The notes beneath the pieces are model-generated. The model was not told where the DNA came from. It saw only the letters and a list, made by a program, of their open reading frames with translations, and searched no databases. From Sphingomonas sp. Y57 (GTDB lineage: Bacteria > Pseudomonadota > Alphaproteobacteria > Sphingomonadales > Sphingomonadaceae): a stretch of DNA of 64,000 nucleotides. The translations under genes were made by a program, and so were the position numbers. Position 1 is the first letter of the stretch. Each line of letters begins with the position of its first letter. The stretch covers positions 1-64,000 of the forward strand of contig NZ_LDES01000037.1 of the NCBI RefSeq assembly GCF_001015195.1. Direction: 5' to 3'. Below are positions 7,969-18,219 of this stretch, piece by piece.

Positions 7969-9204
7969 TCAGATGACGAAAAAGCCGTGGGTGCCGTCGC
8001 GGGCGAGCTGATCGACCAGGCCATATTCCCAGTCGAGATAGGCCTGCATCGCGGCGGCCTTGTTGTCGGTGCCCTCATAGGGCCGCTTGTAGCGCCCTTC
8101 CGGGCCGCGCGCCGGATAGGCATCGCCGTCGCCGGTTGCCAGCGGACCATCGAAGCCACCGTCGAGGACATAGACCTCCCACCCCATCTGGGCGAGCCAG
8201 GAGGCGCTCATGTCGGCGCGTGAGCCGAGATCGTCGGCAAGAACGATCCGTCCACCGCGGACCGGCGCATAATGGTCTATCTCCTGGACGAGTTGCCCGC
8301 CCGGGGCGCTGCGAAAACCGGAGATATGGCCGGCGGCATATATGTCGGGCTGGCGCACGTCGAACCGATAGAGTGTCCGGTGCCTGTCGGCCGCGAGCAG
8401 AGCCAGCCCATCGGGATCGATCCGTTTCACGCCGGCGCGATAAGCGACCTTGCGTGCGCGTCGTCGCGCTTCTGCCACGCCGGCTTGATCGACCTCCCCT
8501 CCACGCCGCATCTGCCCGGTCTCCAGGGGCTGGCCGGCGAGTGTCCAGCCGATCGTGCCGTTGCGCAAAGCCACGACCCGGTTGGGCAGGCCTGCGTTCA
8601 TCAGCGATTGAGCGCCGATGATGCTGCGAGTTCGCCCCGCGCAGTTGACGATGATCGTCGTATCGGGATCGGGTGCGACCACAGGCGCACGCAGCACCAG
8701 TTCGGCGCCGGGGACGCTGGTTCCGGTGGGGATGTTCATCGTCGCATACTCATCGAACCGCCGGGCGTCGACGATCGCGATGTCGGCCTTCTCTTCGATC
8801 AGCGCCTGGACGTCCTCGGCGGGGAGAGAGGGCGTGTGGCGGCGGTGTTCGACGAGCTCGCCAAACGCCTTCGAATAGCTGTTCACGTCCTCGAACAGTT
8901 CATAGCCGGCCGTGCGCCAGCCGTTCAGGCCGCCATCGAGCAGGCGGACCTCGCCATAGCCGAGTGTTCGAAAGATCGTCCGCGCCGCATCAGCCAGCCC
9001 TCCGCCATCATCATAGAGGACGATCGGCACGTCCTTGCGCGGGAAGCGGGCCACCGCCTCGACGGCGATGCGGTCGACCGGAAGCTGTGCCGCGAACAAG
9101 GGGTGGCCCTGCGCGAATTCATGCTCGTCGCGGACATCCAGCAACGCGATTTCCTGGCGCGTCAGCAGGGCATGGCGGACCACGCGGGGTGGAATGGTTG
9201 TCAT
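7969..9204 (-). CDS. Triple-rhodanese-domain sulfurtransferase-like protein
   Basis: 411 residues from ATG 9204, one base after the stop of the thiol dioxygenase gene. Three rhodanese modules follow one another. Domain 1 (about 10-105) has YDDGGGLAD, with no Cys at the active-site loop. Domain 2 (about 130-235) has VNCAGRTRS with the catalytic Cys. Domain 3 (about 270-365) has LADDLGSRADM, again without Cys. Only the middle domain can carry a persulfide; the outer two are probably structural or substrate-binding. Coupling to a thiol dioxygenase gene points to handling of sulfane sulfur, thiosulfate or a sulfinate product. Cytoplasmic. Confidence 0.85.
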   Translation of the reverse strand: MTTIPPRVVRHALLTRQEIALLDVRDEHEFAQGHPLFAAQLPVDRIAVEAVARFPRKDVPIVLYDDGGGLADAARTIFRTLGYGEVRLLDGGLNGWRTAGYELFEDVNSYSKAFGELVEHRRHTPSLPAEDVQALIEEKADIAIVDARRFDEYATMNIPTGTSVPGAELVLRAPVVAPDPDTTIIVNCAGRTRSIIGAQSLMNAGLPNRVVALRNGTIGWTLAGQPLETGQMRRGGEVDQAGVAEARRRARKVAYRAGVKRIDPDGLALLAADRHRTLYRFDVRQPDIYAAGHISGFRSAPGGQLVQEIDHYAPVRGGRIVLADDLGSRADMSASWLAQMGWEVYVLDGGFDGPLATGDGDAYPARGPEGRYKRPYEGTDNKAAAMQAYLDWEYGLVDQLARDGTHGFFVI

Positions 9205-9205
9205 G

Positions 9206-9844
9206 TCAGGAACGGTCCCAGAGATTAGGAAGCGAGCGGTTCGCATAGCCAGATACGAAGCGTTTCCCCCGCCCCGCTTCGTCATAGGTCGCCCGTTCGA
9301 CCGCTCCGATATTGGCGCCGTAGACGTGGATACTGATCGACACGCGGTCGGCATGAGCATTGGCGACGCTGTGGATATCGCCGATGTCGGGACCGAAGAC
9401 ATCGACCGCTCCTGCCTCCAGCCGCAACGGCGATGATGCCGGGCGCAGCGATCCATCGGGCGCCCGCGCGTAGGGTTGGACGATCTCTGCCCCGCGGAGC
9501 ACGCCGACCAGACCCCAGACGCGGTGATCGTGGATCGGCGTGCGCTGCCCTGGTCCCCATACGAAACTCACCACCGAGAAGCGTTCGGCACTGTCGCAGT
9601 GGAGGAGATACTGGCGATAGCGCGCGGGGTCGGGCTCAGCATATTCGGCGGGGAGCCAGTCGTCCTGCGCGACGAGGTCGCGCAGCAACCCCGCCCGAGC
9701 CTCGATCGGTCCGTCGAGCCCGGCCGCGAAGGCGCGCACGAAATCGCGCAACCGGCCTAGACCGGGATGGGGATCGTCGGCGGGCCCGGCCGCCGTGCCG
9801 CTCGTCGACAAAGGCATCTCCTTCGCCCCGGCTATGCGGGACAT
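9206..9844 (-). CDS. Cysteine dioxygenase family protein (thiol dioxygenase, possibly 3-mercaptopropionate type)
   Basis: 212 residues with a cupin fold. WGPGQRTPIHDHRVWGLVGV carries the two metal-binding His of the HxH motif, and SISIHVYGANIG carries the third. Enzymes of this family use Fe(II) and O2 to oxidise a thiol to a sulfinate. In YRQYLLHCDSAERF the Gln is where bacterial 3-mercaptopropionate dioxygenases differ from Arg-type cysteine dioxygenases, which hints at the mercaptopropionate type; an alignment is needed to be sure. An internal ATG at 9817 (MPLSTSG) is an alternative start. The gene is coupled to the rhodanese gene downstream. Confidence 0.85.
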   Translation of the reverse strand: MSRIAGAKEMPLSTSGTAAGPADDPHPGLGRLRDFVRAFAAGLDGPIEARAGLLRDLVAQDDWLPAEYAEPDPARYRQYLLHCDSAERFSVVSFVWGPGQRTPIHDHRVWGLVGVLRGAEIVQPYARAPDGSLRPASSPLRLEAGAVDVFGPDIGDIHSVANAHADRVSISIHVYGANIGAVERATYDEAGRGKRFVSGYANRSLPNLWDRS

Positions 9845-9912
9845 CCGCCGCTTTGTCCTATCGGAATTGCTTATCGGATTGAGCAGAAATGCTCAAAAGC
9901 CCTCATGCCGGA

Positions 9913-10953
9913 TCAGTGGAAGGCCGGCATCACTTCGCGAGCGAACAGCCGCACCATCCGGCTCATCTCCTCGAAGCTGCCGAACGACTGGTTGAGGCGC
10001 GAGCGCATCGGCAGGCCGGTGCCAAAACCGAGGATGAGGTGGTCGATCCCGGTCTCGGCCTGGAGCCGGCGGATTTGCGCGATGACGCGATCGGGGCTAC
10101 CCCACAGCAGCCGCGCGTCGGCGATCTCGCGCACCGGCACCGGTTCGCCCAGCACGTCGATGCGGTGGAGCAGCTCGGCACGGTCATGGTCCCGGTTGGA
10201 CTCGCGCCAATGGTCGAGGAGACCGTCGATATATTCGGGCAGCACCTCCCTCTCGATCGCGACATCGTCCTCGGATATCCAGGCATAGCGGCGCAGCACC
10301 CAGTCGGCGGGTCGGCCGATCTCAGCGCACTTGGCGTCGTAGATGCGCTTCATCGATAGGATGGTGTCGTGCGATTCCACGGGGCCGCACAACCAGGCGT
10401 CTCCAAGGCGCGCGGCGCGCTCGATCGCAGCCCTGACTCCGCCCGCCACCCATAGCGGCGGATTTGGCTGCTGGATCGGCCGCGGATGGAGGGTGAGTTC
10501 GGGGAAGCTGGTAAAACGACCCTGGAACGAGACTTTCTCCTGCGTCCACAGCAGCTTCATGATCTGGAGCGCTTCCTCCATCCGCGCCCCGCGATCGGTG
10601 TAGCGCGCGCCATAGGCCTCATATTCGAGTTCGCGCCAGCCGGTGCCGACGCCGATTCCCGCGCGACCGCCGGAGAGCTGATCGATCACCGCCACCTGTT
10701 CGGCGACGCGGAGCGGATTGTGGAAGGGAAGCTGGAAGATGGTGGTCGAGAAACGGAGCCGGCTGGTGATCCCCGTCAGCGCGGCGAGGAAGGTCAGCGG
10801 GTCGCTGAAATTGCCCATCAGGAAATGGTGATGACCCTGGGTCGCGGTGTCGAAGCCCAGTTCCTCGGCCAGTCGGACGAACTCGAACGTCTTCCTGAGC
10901 GGCACCGGGTCCGACGGGTCCCGCCATATCGGCAGATAAATCGAAAAGCGCAT
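9913..10953 (-). CDS. LLM-class flavin-dependent oxidoreductase
   Basis: 346 residues from ATG 10953, preceded by GGGAGAGG at a good distance; the frame is open a little further up without a better start. It is a luciferase-like TIM barrel with IYLPIWRDP, LAEELGFD, RLRFSTTIFQLPFHNP, QLSGGRAGIGVGTGW and a late DHLILGFG. Members oxidise substrates with FMNH2 and O2 (alkanal, sulfonate or amine monooxygenases) or use coenzyme F420. Because fbiC and npdG lie in the same window, either cofactor is possible. It lies between an MFS transporter gene and the thiol dioxygenase gene; an oxidative C-S or C-N cleavage role is inference. Confidence 0.83.
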   Translation of the reverse strand: MRFSIYLPIWRDPSDPVPLRKTFEFVRLAEELGFDTATQGHHHFLMGNFSDPLTFLAALTGITSRLRFSTTIFQLPFHNPLRVAEQVAVIDQLSGGRAGIGVGTGWRELEYEAYGARYTDRGARMEEALQIMKLLWTQEKVSFQGRFTSFPELTLHPRPIQQPNPPLWVAGGVRAAIERAARLGDAWLCGPVESHDTILSMKRIYDAKCAEIGRPADWVLRRYAWISEDDVAIEREVLPEYIDGLLDHWRESNRDHDRAELLHRIDVLGEPVPVREIADARLLWGSPDRVIAQIRRLQAETGIDHLILGFGTGLPMRSRLNQSFGSFEEMSRMVRLFAREVMPAFH

Positions 10954-11022
10954 CGCCGGCCTCTCCCGTCTCTTTGTCGGGAAGGTGGAGGATAATGCCC
11001 TATTTAGCAAGCAATCGCTTGG

Positions 11023-12174
11023 CTAGTTTATTTGCGGTTGTTCCCGTCCCGCGCCACGCAGGTCGAGCATGGCGAGGAGGCAGCACAGCAGGAACAACAG
11101 GATCGACAGGGCGAGGATCGGACCGAAACCCTGCGCGATCAGCGGCGTCGACAGTGCCGGCCCGACCGCGAGGCCCAGCATCTGCAGCGCGGCAGCGCGC
11201 TGGACGAGGCTCCCGCCCCGGTCGATCCCGGCGACAATCGCGACGAGTAGCGGCGTCATCAGATTGGCGGCGGCGTTAAAGATACTGATGCCGATGCCAT
11301 AGCCGACAGCATCGAGCCGCATCGTCATTGCCGCCAGCGGCACGACACAGCCGATCGTGCCGATCACGATCAGACGACGATGGCCGATCCGGTGGCCCAG
11401 CGACGCCGCAAAGGCACCTGGGATCCCGGCGAGCTGGGCGATGGTCAGGCCGTTTGCGACGGATTGCGGCGCGATGCCCATCCGCTCGCCGATCAGCGAC
11501 AGGAAGGCCCAGACCACCCCCTGTCCCAGGAAGAAAAGGAAGACCGCGCCGAGCAGCAGATAAGGTCCGGCGCCAGGACCGCCTTGCGGCCGCAGGTCCC
11601 TTTCCGCCGGGGCCGGCTGGGCAATCAGGGGAAGCAGCGCGAGCCCGGCCGCCGCCATCAGTGCGAGCAGGCCGAAGATACCGCCAGCCCCCAGCGAAGC
11701 CGCCGCCTGCGGCATGCCGAAGATGCCGAGGGCGCCATAGACGAGCACGGCGACGATCAGGTGCCCGAAGGCGCGATCGGGATCGGGTGCCGCACCCACC
11801 ATGGCATAGCCGAGCGAGATGACGATGCCCGCCCCGAGCCCCGCGAGCAGCCGCAGCAGCAGGAAGACCTCGCCCGACGGAGCAACGGCCGAGGCGAGAT
11901 TGGCCGCCGCCATCACCATCAACGCCGCGCCCGCGAGCCACGACCATCGCAGCCGCCCGCCGATCGACGCGGCCGCGATGGTCGCCAGCGCGATGCCGAA
12001 AATCTCGGCTGAGGCGGCATAACCGACGACGCTCTCGTCCATCCCGCTCGCGATGAGCACGGATACGAGGCCGGGCTGAATGATGAAGACCTGCATACCG
12101 ATGACCACGAGGGCCATCCCCGCGATCACGGCTCCCATGCCGGTAGCCTGTTTCAAATGCTCCCCCATGGCCAA
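11023..12174 (-). CDS. MFS transporter
   Basis: 383 residues with about twelve hydrophobic segments (for example VIAGMALVVIGMQVFII, LLGAVFLFFLGQGVVWAFLSLIG, ILALSILLFLLCCLLAMLDL). GGRLRWSW after the second helix is a degenerate version of the family's cytoplasmic loop. It is shorter than the spinster-type carriers elsewhere in this window and belongs to another MFS branch. ATG 12174 is used, with a second in-frame ATG at 12168. It sits between the esterase and LLM genes and probably moves a pathway substrate or product across the inner membrane; direction and substrate are unknown. Confidence 0.85.
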   Translation of the reverse strand: MAMGEHLKQATGMGAVIAGMALVVIGMQVFIIQPGLVSVLIASGMDESVVGYAASAEIFGIALATIAAASIGGRLRWSWLAGAALMVMAAANLASAVAPSGEVFLLLRLLAGLGAGIVISLGYAMVGAAPDPDRAFGHLIVAVLVYGALGIFGMPQAAASLGAGGIFGLLALMAAAGLALLPLIAQPAPAERDLRPQGGPGAGPYLLLGAVFLFFLGQGVVWAFLSLIGERMGIAPQSVANGLTIAQLAGIPGAFAASLGHRIGHRRLIVIGTIGCVVPLAAMTMRLDAVGYGIGISIFNAAANLMTPLLVAIVAGIDRGGSLVQRAAALQMLGLAVGPALSTPLIAQGFGPILALSILLFLLCCLLAMLDLRGAGREQPQIN

Positions 12175-12262
12175 CGCGCCTGTCCGCTGACACCATCACC
12201 AGCGGCCGCGCATAGGCAAGCCGTATTCACGCCGGCCGAGGCTATGGGTATCCGCCGAATGT

Positions 12263-13174
12263 TCATGGCTGTCCCTTCAGCAATGCGAGCGTGCTGTCGA
12301 ACAGCGGAGACCCGGGCTTTCCAAACGCATCCACGCTGTCCTGATGGTTCTGGCCTTCCAGGACGATAAGCTGGCTATGTGTTGGTGCAGCGCCCAACGC
12401 CGCGTGGAATGCGCGCGACGGGTCGAGATACTCCTTTTCGGTCGACCCGACCGCGACGATGAACCGAGCGGCCGGATCGACGATATGGTTAATCGGGCTC
12501 GCCTGCTCCTTATCGCGGTCAGTCGGAACATAAGCCGCAAAGGCTCGCTCGGTCGGAGGAAAGATGTAGCGACCGCTCACGGCAACTACGCCGCGCAGTG
12601 TCGTCTTGGGAACACCCGCGGCGGTGAGCCAGCTCCGGTCGACGCCTGCCTCCGCGACCAGGATGGCCCCCGCAGAATGCCCGCTCGCCACGATGTTGTC
12701 CGGGTCGCCGCCATAAGCCGCGATATTGCGATGGATCCACAATATCGCCGCCTGCACGTCGTGAAGCGGCTCGGGGTAATGGAATCCCTCGCTTGTCAGC
12801 CGATAGCTCTGGACGACCATGATCACGCCCTGCTCGGCATAGGCGCGGGCGAGATAACCATAGTGCGCCCGATCGCCTTCCGAAAACCCTCCGCCGTGCA
12901 GGAAGACCAGGACGGGAGCCTTCGCAGGCCGGTCCCTGGGAAGATAGATATCTAGTTTTTGCTTGGGATGGGAACCATAGGGGATATCCAGCCTGTGCGG
13001 ATAGTCGGCGCGCACCTTCGCTGTCTTGCTGTCCCCCGCCTCGTAAAAGGCACGCCAGTCGAGCGTGAACGCCTGCGGGTGGAGAACCGTATAATAGCTG
13101 CGATAGTCCTGGGCCGGCGCCAAGCACGGCGACAGGGCCGCTGCCACCGCAATGCCGATGGGGATCAGCCTCAT
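12263..13174 (-). CDS. Secreted alpha/beta hydrolase (BD-FAE / carboxylesterase type)
   Basis: 303 residues from ATG 13174, with GAAGGGA just upstream; the frame remains open further up but without support. A signal peptide (IPIGIAVAAALSPCLAPAQ) directs it to the periplasm. The oxyanion motif HGGG lies at residues 93-96 and the nucleophile elbow GHSAGA at 165-170 (Ser 167), with a late NHQDSVD supplying the His. This is the hormone-sensitive-lipase or kynurenine-formamidase-like arrangement, so it may cleave esters or aryl formamides. It comes 81 bp after the first TonB receptor gene, consistent with hydrolysis of an imported compound. Confidence 0.85.
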   Translation of the reverse strand: MRLIPIGIAVAAALSPCLAPAQDYRSYYTVLHPQAFTLDWRAFYEAGDSKTAKVRADYPHRLDIPYGSHPKQKLDIYLPRDRPAKAPVLVFLHGGGFSEGDRAHYGYLARAYAEQGVIMVVQSYRLTSEGFHYPEPLHDVQAAILWIHRNIAAYGGDPDNIVASGHSAGAILVAEAGVDRSWLTAAGVPKTTLRGVVAVSGRYIFPPTERAFAAYVPTDRDKEQASPINHIVDPAARFIVAVGSTEKEYLDPSRAFHAALGAAPTHSQLIVLEGQNHQDSVDAFGKPGSPLFDSTLALLKGQP

Positions 13175-13255
13175 CCGTTTTCCCTTCGAAGCGGGAGGGC
13201 AGGGTTGCAGCCTTGCGATCACGGCGTGCGCCCCTCCCCTCCCTAAGCGCCTGGC

Positions 13256-15634
<2,379 letters not shown>

Positions 15635-15667
15635 TTCAATTCCCTTTTTTTAAACAATACCCGATAG

Positions 15668-16108
15668 TTACAGGTTTAACTTGTCCAGCCGTTCGAAGCA
15701 GACCCTCCAGCCGCCGTCATAATGATTCCACTCGGCCTGATCGCGCAGGCCGCTGTGGGTGAGGACGAGGCGGCTCCCGTCCTCCTCCGGTTCCATGGTG
15801 ACATCGACAAAAGTCGGCTCGGGCCGCGGCGCGGGATTGGGGCCGCGATAGTTCCAGCTCTTGCGGAGGCCCCGGCCGGGGTCAAAGCGCAGGAATTCGC
15901 CAATCACGACATGCTTACCGTCGGGGCCAACGATATCGTGGCGGTAATGCCCGCCCGGCGCCGGCTCGACCTCGGCGTGGACCAGATTGTACGGCGCGGG
16001 CGCCAGCCATTGCGGCAGCAGCGCGGGCTCGATCCAGGCGCGAAAGAGCTGGTCGGGTGTCTTGCCGGCAAAGCGATGCTCGACGGTCGCGACGATGGCG
16101 TCGGTCAT
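15668..16108 (-). CDS. SRPBCC (AHSA1-like) domain protein
   Basis: 146 residues with a START/Bet v1-like hydrophobic-pocket fold: VEHRFAGKTPDQLFRAWIEP, LPQWLAPAP, GGHYRHDIVGPDGK, GEFLRFDPGRGL, LVLTHSGLRDQAEWNHYDGGW. These are typical AHSA1 landmarks, including the late W-x-x-x-x-x-G-W. Proteins of this class bind small ligands or act as cyclases or chaperone activators. Its ATG overlaps the end of the dimethylformamidase-like gene by 4 bp, so the two are coupled, and it could be a ligand-binding helper for that enzyme. Cytoplasmic. Confidence 0.82.
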   Translation of the reverse strand: MTDAIVATVEHRFAGKTPDQLFRAWIEPALLPQWLAPAPYNLVHAEVEPAPGGHYRHDIVGPDGKHVVIGEFLRFDPGRGLRKSWNYRGPNPAPRPEPTFVDVTMEPEEDGSRLVLTHSGLRDQAEWNHYDGGWRVCFERLDKLNL

Positions 16109-18219
16109 GGGACGTCTCCCCTTGAAGTAAGAAGGTCAGGCGGCCCCTCGGGCCGCGTGAAGGCACGGATGACGTTGGCGGTGATCCGGGCGACGTCGTT
16201 GTCCCCGCCGCGATCGGCAAGGCAACTCGTCCAGGCGATCGACGGCGCCGAGAAGACCCGCCCTCCGCCCGCCAGCCGGCGATAGGCGATATGCGATTCC
16301 ATTGCCCCGGCAGTGCCGGTCGACAATACATCCTCGCTGGCGATGAAGGTCAGCGCCGGATCGAAGCCGGTCGCGGTGGCGAGCCGAACGGTGTCGGACG
16401 GGGTGCCAAGATCGGCCCGCATCGCATCGACCTCGAATCCGGATGGCCCGCCAAGCAGCTCCGCCCGTGCATCGATCACGGCCGGATCGACGCCCTCGAA
16501 TATCCAGGCGAAAGCCGGATCCTGGCTGGCAGGATCGCGGACATAGGGACGCCCCTCGCCGAAGCTGACCGCCGCCGTGCCCGTGCCCAGCAACCGGTGC
16601 GCCGATCGCCCACGCCACCGCCACAGGCCGCCCGGCTCGCCGGTCGCCGCCTGTCGGCACTCGCCCGGCGGGGACTGCCAGGGGATGGTGCCGGCATGAC
16701 CGCGCCGAACCTCGATCACATGCGGTTCCTCCGCGAAGATCGACGTGACGAAGTAGAAGGCGTTGCCGCCCAGATGGATCAAGCGCCCGCCGTCACCGAC
16801 ATAGGCCTCGACCGCGTCGAACAGTGCGCCGCTGACATATTCGGGATGGCTGCCGGTCATTACCGCTCGGTAGGGCTTGAGCGCCTCGACCCCGCGCTCA
16901 TGCAGGACATGGTCCGTGATGACGTCGAAGCGCTGACCAGTCGCGCGCAGCCATTCGATCGTGGCGATATCGGCGCCGAGCTGGTGCGGTCCGCGCAGCA
17001 ACGGGTGGCGGTAGTCGGCACGCATGTTGACCAGCGGCCGGCGCAACGACGCATGCGCGCAACCCGATCCGTCGCGATGATAGTCATAAGCGCTGATCAG
17101 CCCCACGGCCTCGGCCCAACGTTCGATCGGCGCGACGATCGCGTCGAGCGGTGCCCCCGCGATCGCCTCGACGCCGGGGTTGCTCCACCAGTGCCGTTCA
17201 TTGGCATAAGCGAGATAGCTGAAGGTGGGCACGAGGAAGGCAAGCGGCGCGGGCTCCGCGTCCGGCGCCGGCAGCACGAAGAAGGGCACCACGTCGCGCT
17301 GGCCGCCCTGGCTCAGCTCGATGCCATAGGCATCGCTCGGCAGGTCGGCAGGCGGTTTGAAGGAGAAGCTTCCCGGCCAGCCCGCGTCGGTCAGGTCGTC
17401 GCTGTGGAAGGCGATCGCGTCATAGCCGGCCGGGTCCTCGCTCCACCCGCCGCTCAGCCCATTCCATCCCGGCCCGGTGACGCCGCGCTGGGGGGTTTGG
17501 AACAGCCGGCCGTGGCGTCCCGCCGGGCCTTCGTCGAGCACGATCGGACCGCCCGGATCCTCTGCTAAGTTCCAGGCGGCGAGCAGCACCTCGCCGTCCC
17601 CGATCCGAGGTCGGGCCAGTTTTCCGTCGAAACAGGCTACGGGGACATTGCGCTCAATAAATGCAGCAATATGAAAATCCTGGGGATTGATCCTCATATC
17701 GATCCCAGGCAAGGGCACCTCCCCGGACCAGTCGGTGACGCCAGCGTCGGCAGTGCGGATCGTCAGGGCGATGCGGTCGCCCCGCGTCTCGACCCGCGCC
17801 TCGGTCCAGCGCGCAGTGGCACAGGGCTGCCCCGCGACGATCTCTGCATCGCCCCAGCGCAGCCGCAGCCGCCCTTCCCCATCGAGCAACAGCCCGTGGC
17901 TCCGTCCCCAGCCAAGCAGCGCCTGGTCGCGCCCGTCGCCTGGCCGGGTCGGACGAAACCACAATGAGATCGCCGGCCGGGCGGGTAGCGGCACGCCGGC
18001 CGCTACCCCCATATGGCTGCCGGTGACGATCGGCTGTTCGCCACCTTCGTGGTGGCCGTCGATCGCCGAGGCGACCGGGACAAGGTCTCCGGCCCGGCGC
18101 GCCAGCCGGACGAGCCTGGCCCCGAACCCTCCCGCGGGCGCGCTCACGTGAAAGCCGAGGCTTTCACCCGGGGCGACCTCGAACCGGTCGCCATAGCCGA
18201 TCAGCGGCGCTCCACTCAT
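16105..18219 (-). CDS. N,N-dimethylformamidase large-subunit-like protein (copy 1)
   Basis: 704 residues. The N-terminal half is a jelly-roll/LamG-like region (SLWFRPTRPG, LLGWGRSHGLLLDGEG). The C-terminal half matches the dimethylformamidase beta-subunit-like domain: LVPTFSYLAYANERHWW, SAYDYHRDGSGCAHAS, TGSHPEYVSG, GGNAFYFV, EEPHVIEVRRGHAG. The characterised enzyme hydrolyses dimethylformamide to dimethylamine and formate using a mononuclear iron held by Tyr and Glu, and needs a separate small subunit. No clear small subunit is encoded here. The gene overlaps the TonB receptor stop and the SRPBCC start by 4 bp each. Substrate unknown; an amide is the best guess. Confidence 0.8.
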   Translation of the reverse strand: MSGAPLIGYGDRFEVAPGESLGFHVSAPAGGFGARLVRLARRAGDLVPVASAIDGHHEGGEQPIVTGSHMGVAAGVPLPARPAISLWFRPTRPGDGRDQALLGWGRSHGLLLDGEGRLRLRWGDAEIVAGQPCATARWTEARVETRGDRIALTIRTADAGVTDWSGEVPLPGIDMRINPQDFHIAAFIERNVPVACFDGKLARPRIGDGEVLLAAWNLAEDPGGPIVLDEGPAGRHGRLFQTPQRGVTGPGWNGLSGGWSEDPAGYDAIAFHSDDLTDAGWPGSFSFKPPADLPSDAYGIELSQGGQRDVVPFFVLPAPDAEPAPLAFLVPTFSYLAYANERHWWSNPGVEAIAGAPLDAIVAPIERWAEAVGLISAYDYHRDGSGCAHASLRRPLVNMRADYRHPLLRGPHQLGADIATIEWLRATGQRFDVITDHVLHERGVEALKPYRAVMTGSHPEYVSGALFDAVEAYVGDGGRLIHLGGNAFYFVTSIFAEEPHVIEVRRGHAGTIPWQSPPGECRQAATGEPGGLWRWRGRSAHRLLGTGTAAVSFGEGRPYVRDPASQDPAFAWIFEGVDPAVIDARAELLGGPSGFEVDAMRADLGTPSDTVRLATATGFDPALTFIASEDVLSTGTAGAMESHIAYRRLAGGGRVFSAPSIAWTSCLADRGGDNDVARITANVIRAFTRPEGPPDLLTSRGDVP

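Noticed and set aside
18140-18155. Another TCACGTGA palindrome, inside the dimethylformamidase-like gene
   Set aside because: It lies in coding sequence and lacks the flanking AT-rich bases shared by the two intergenic copies, so it is likely chance.
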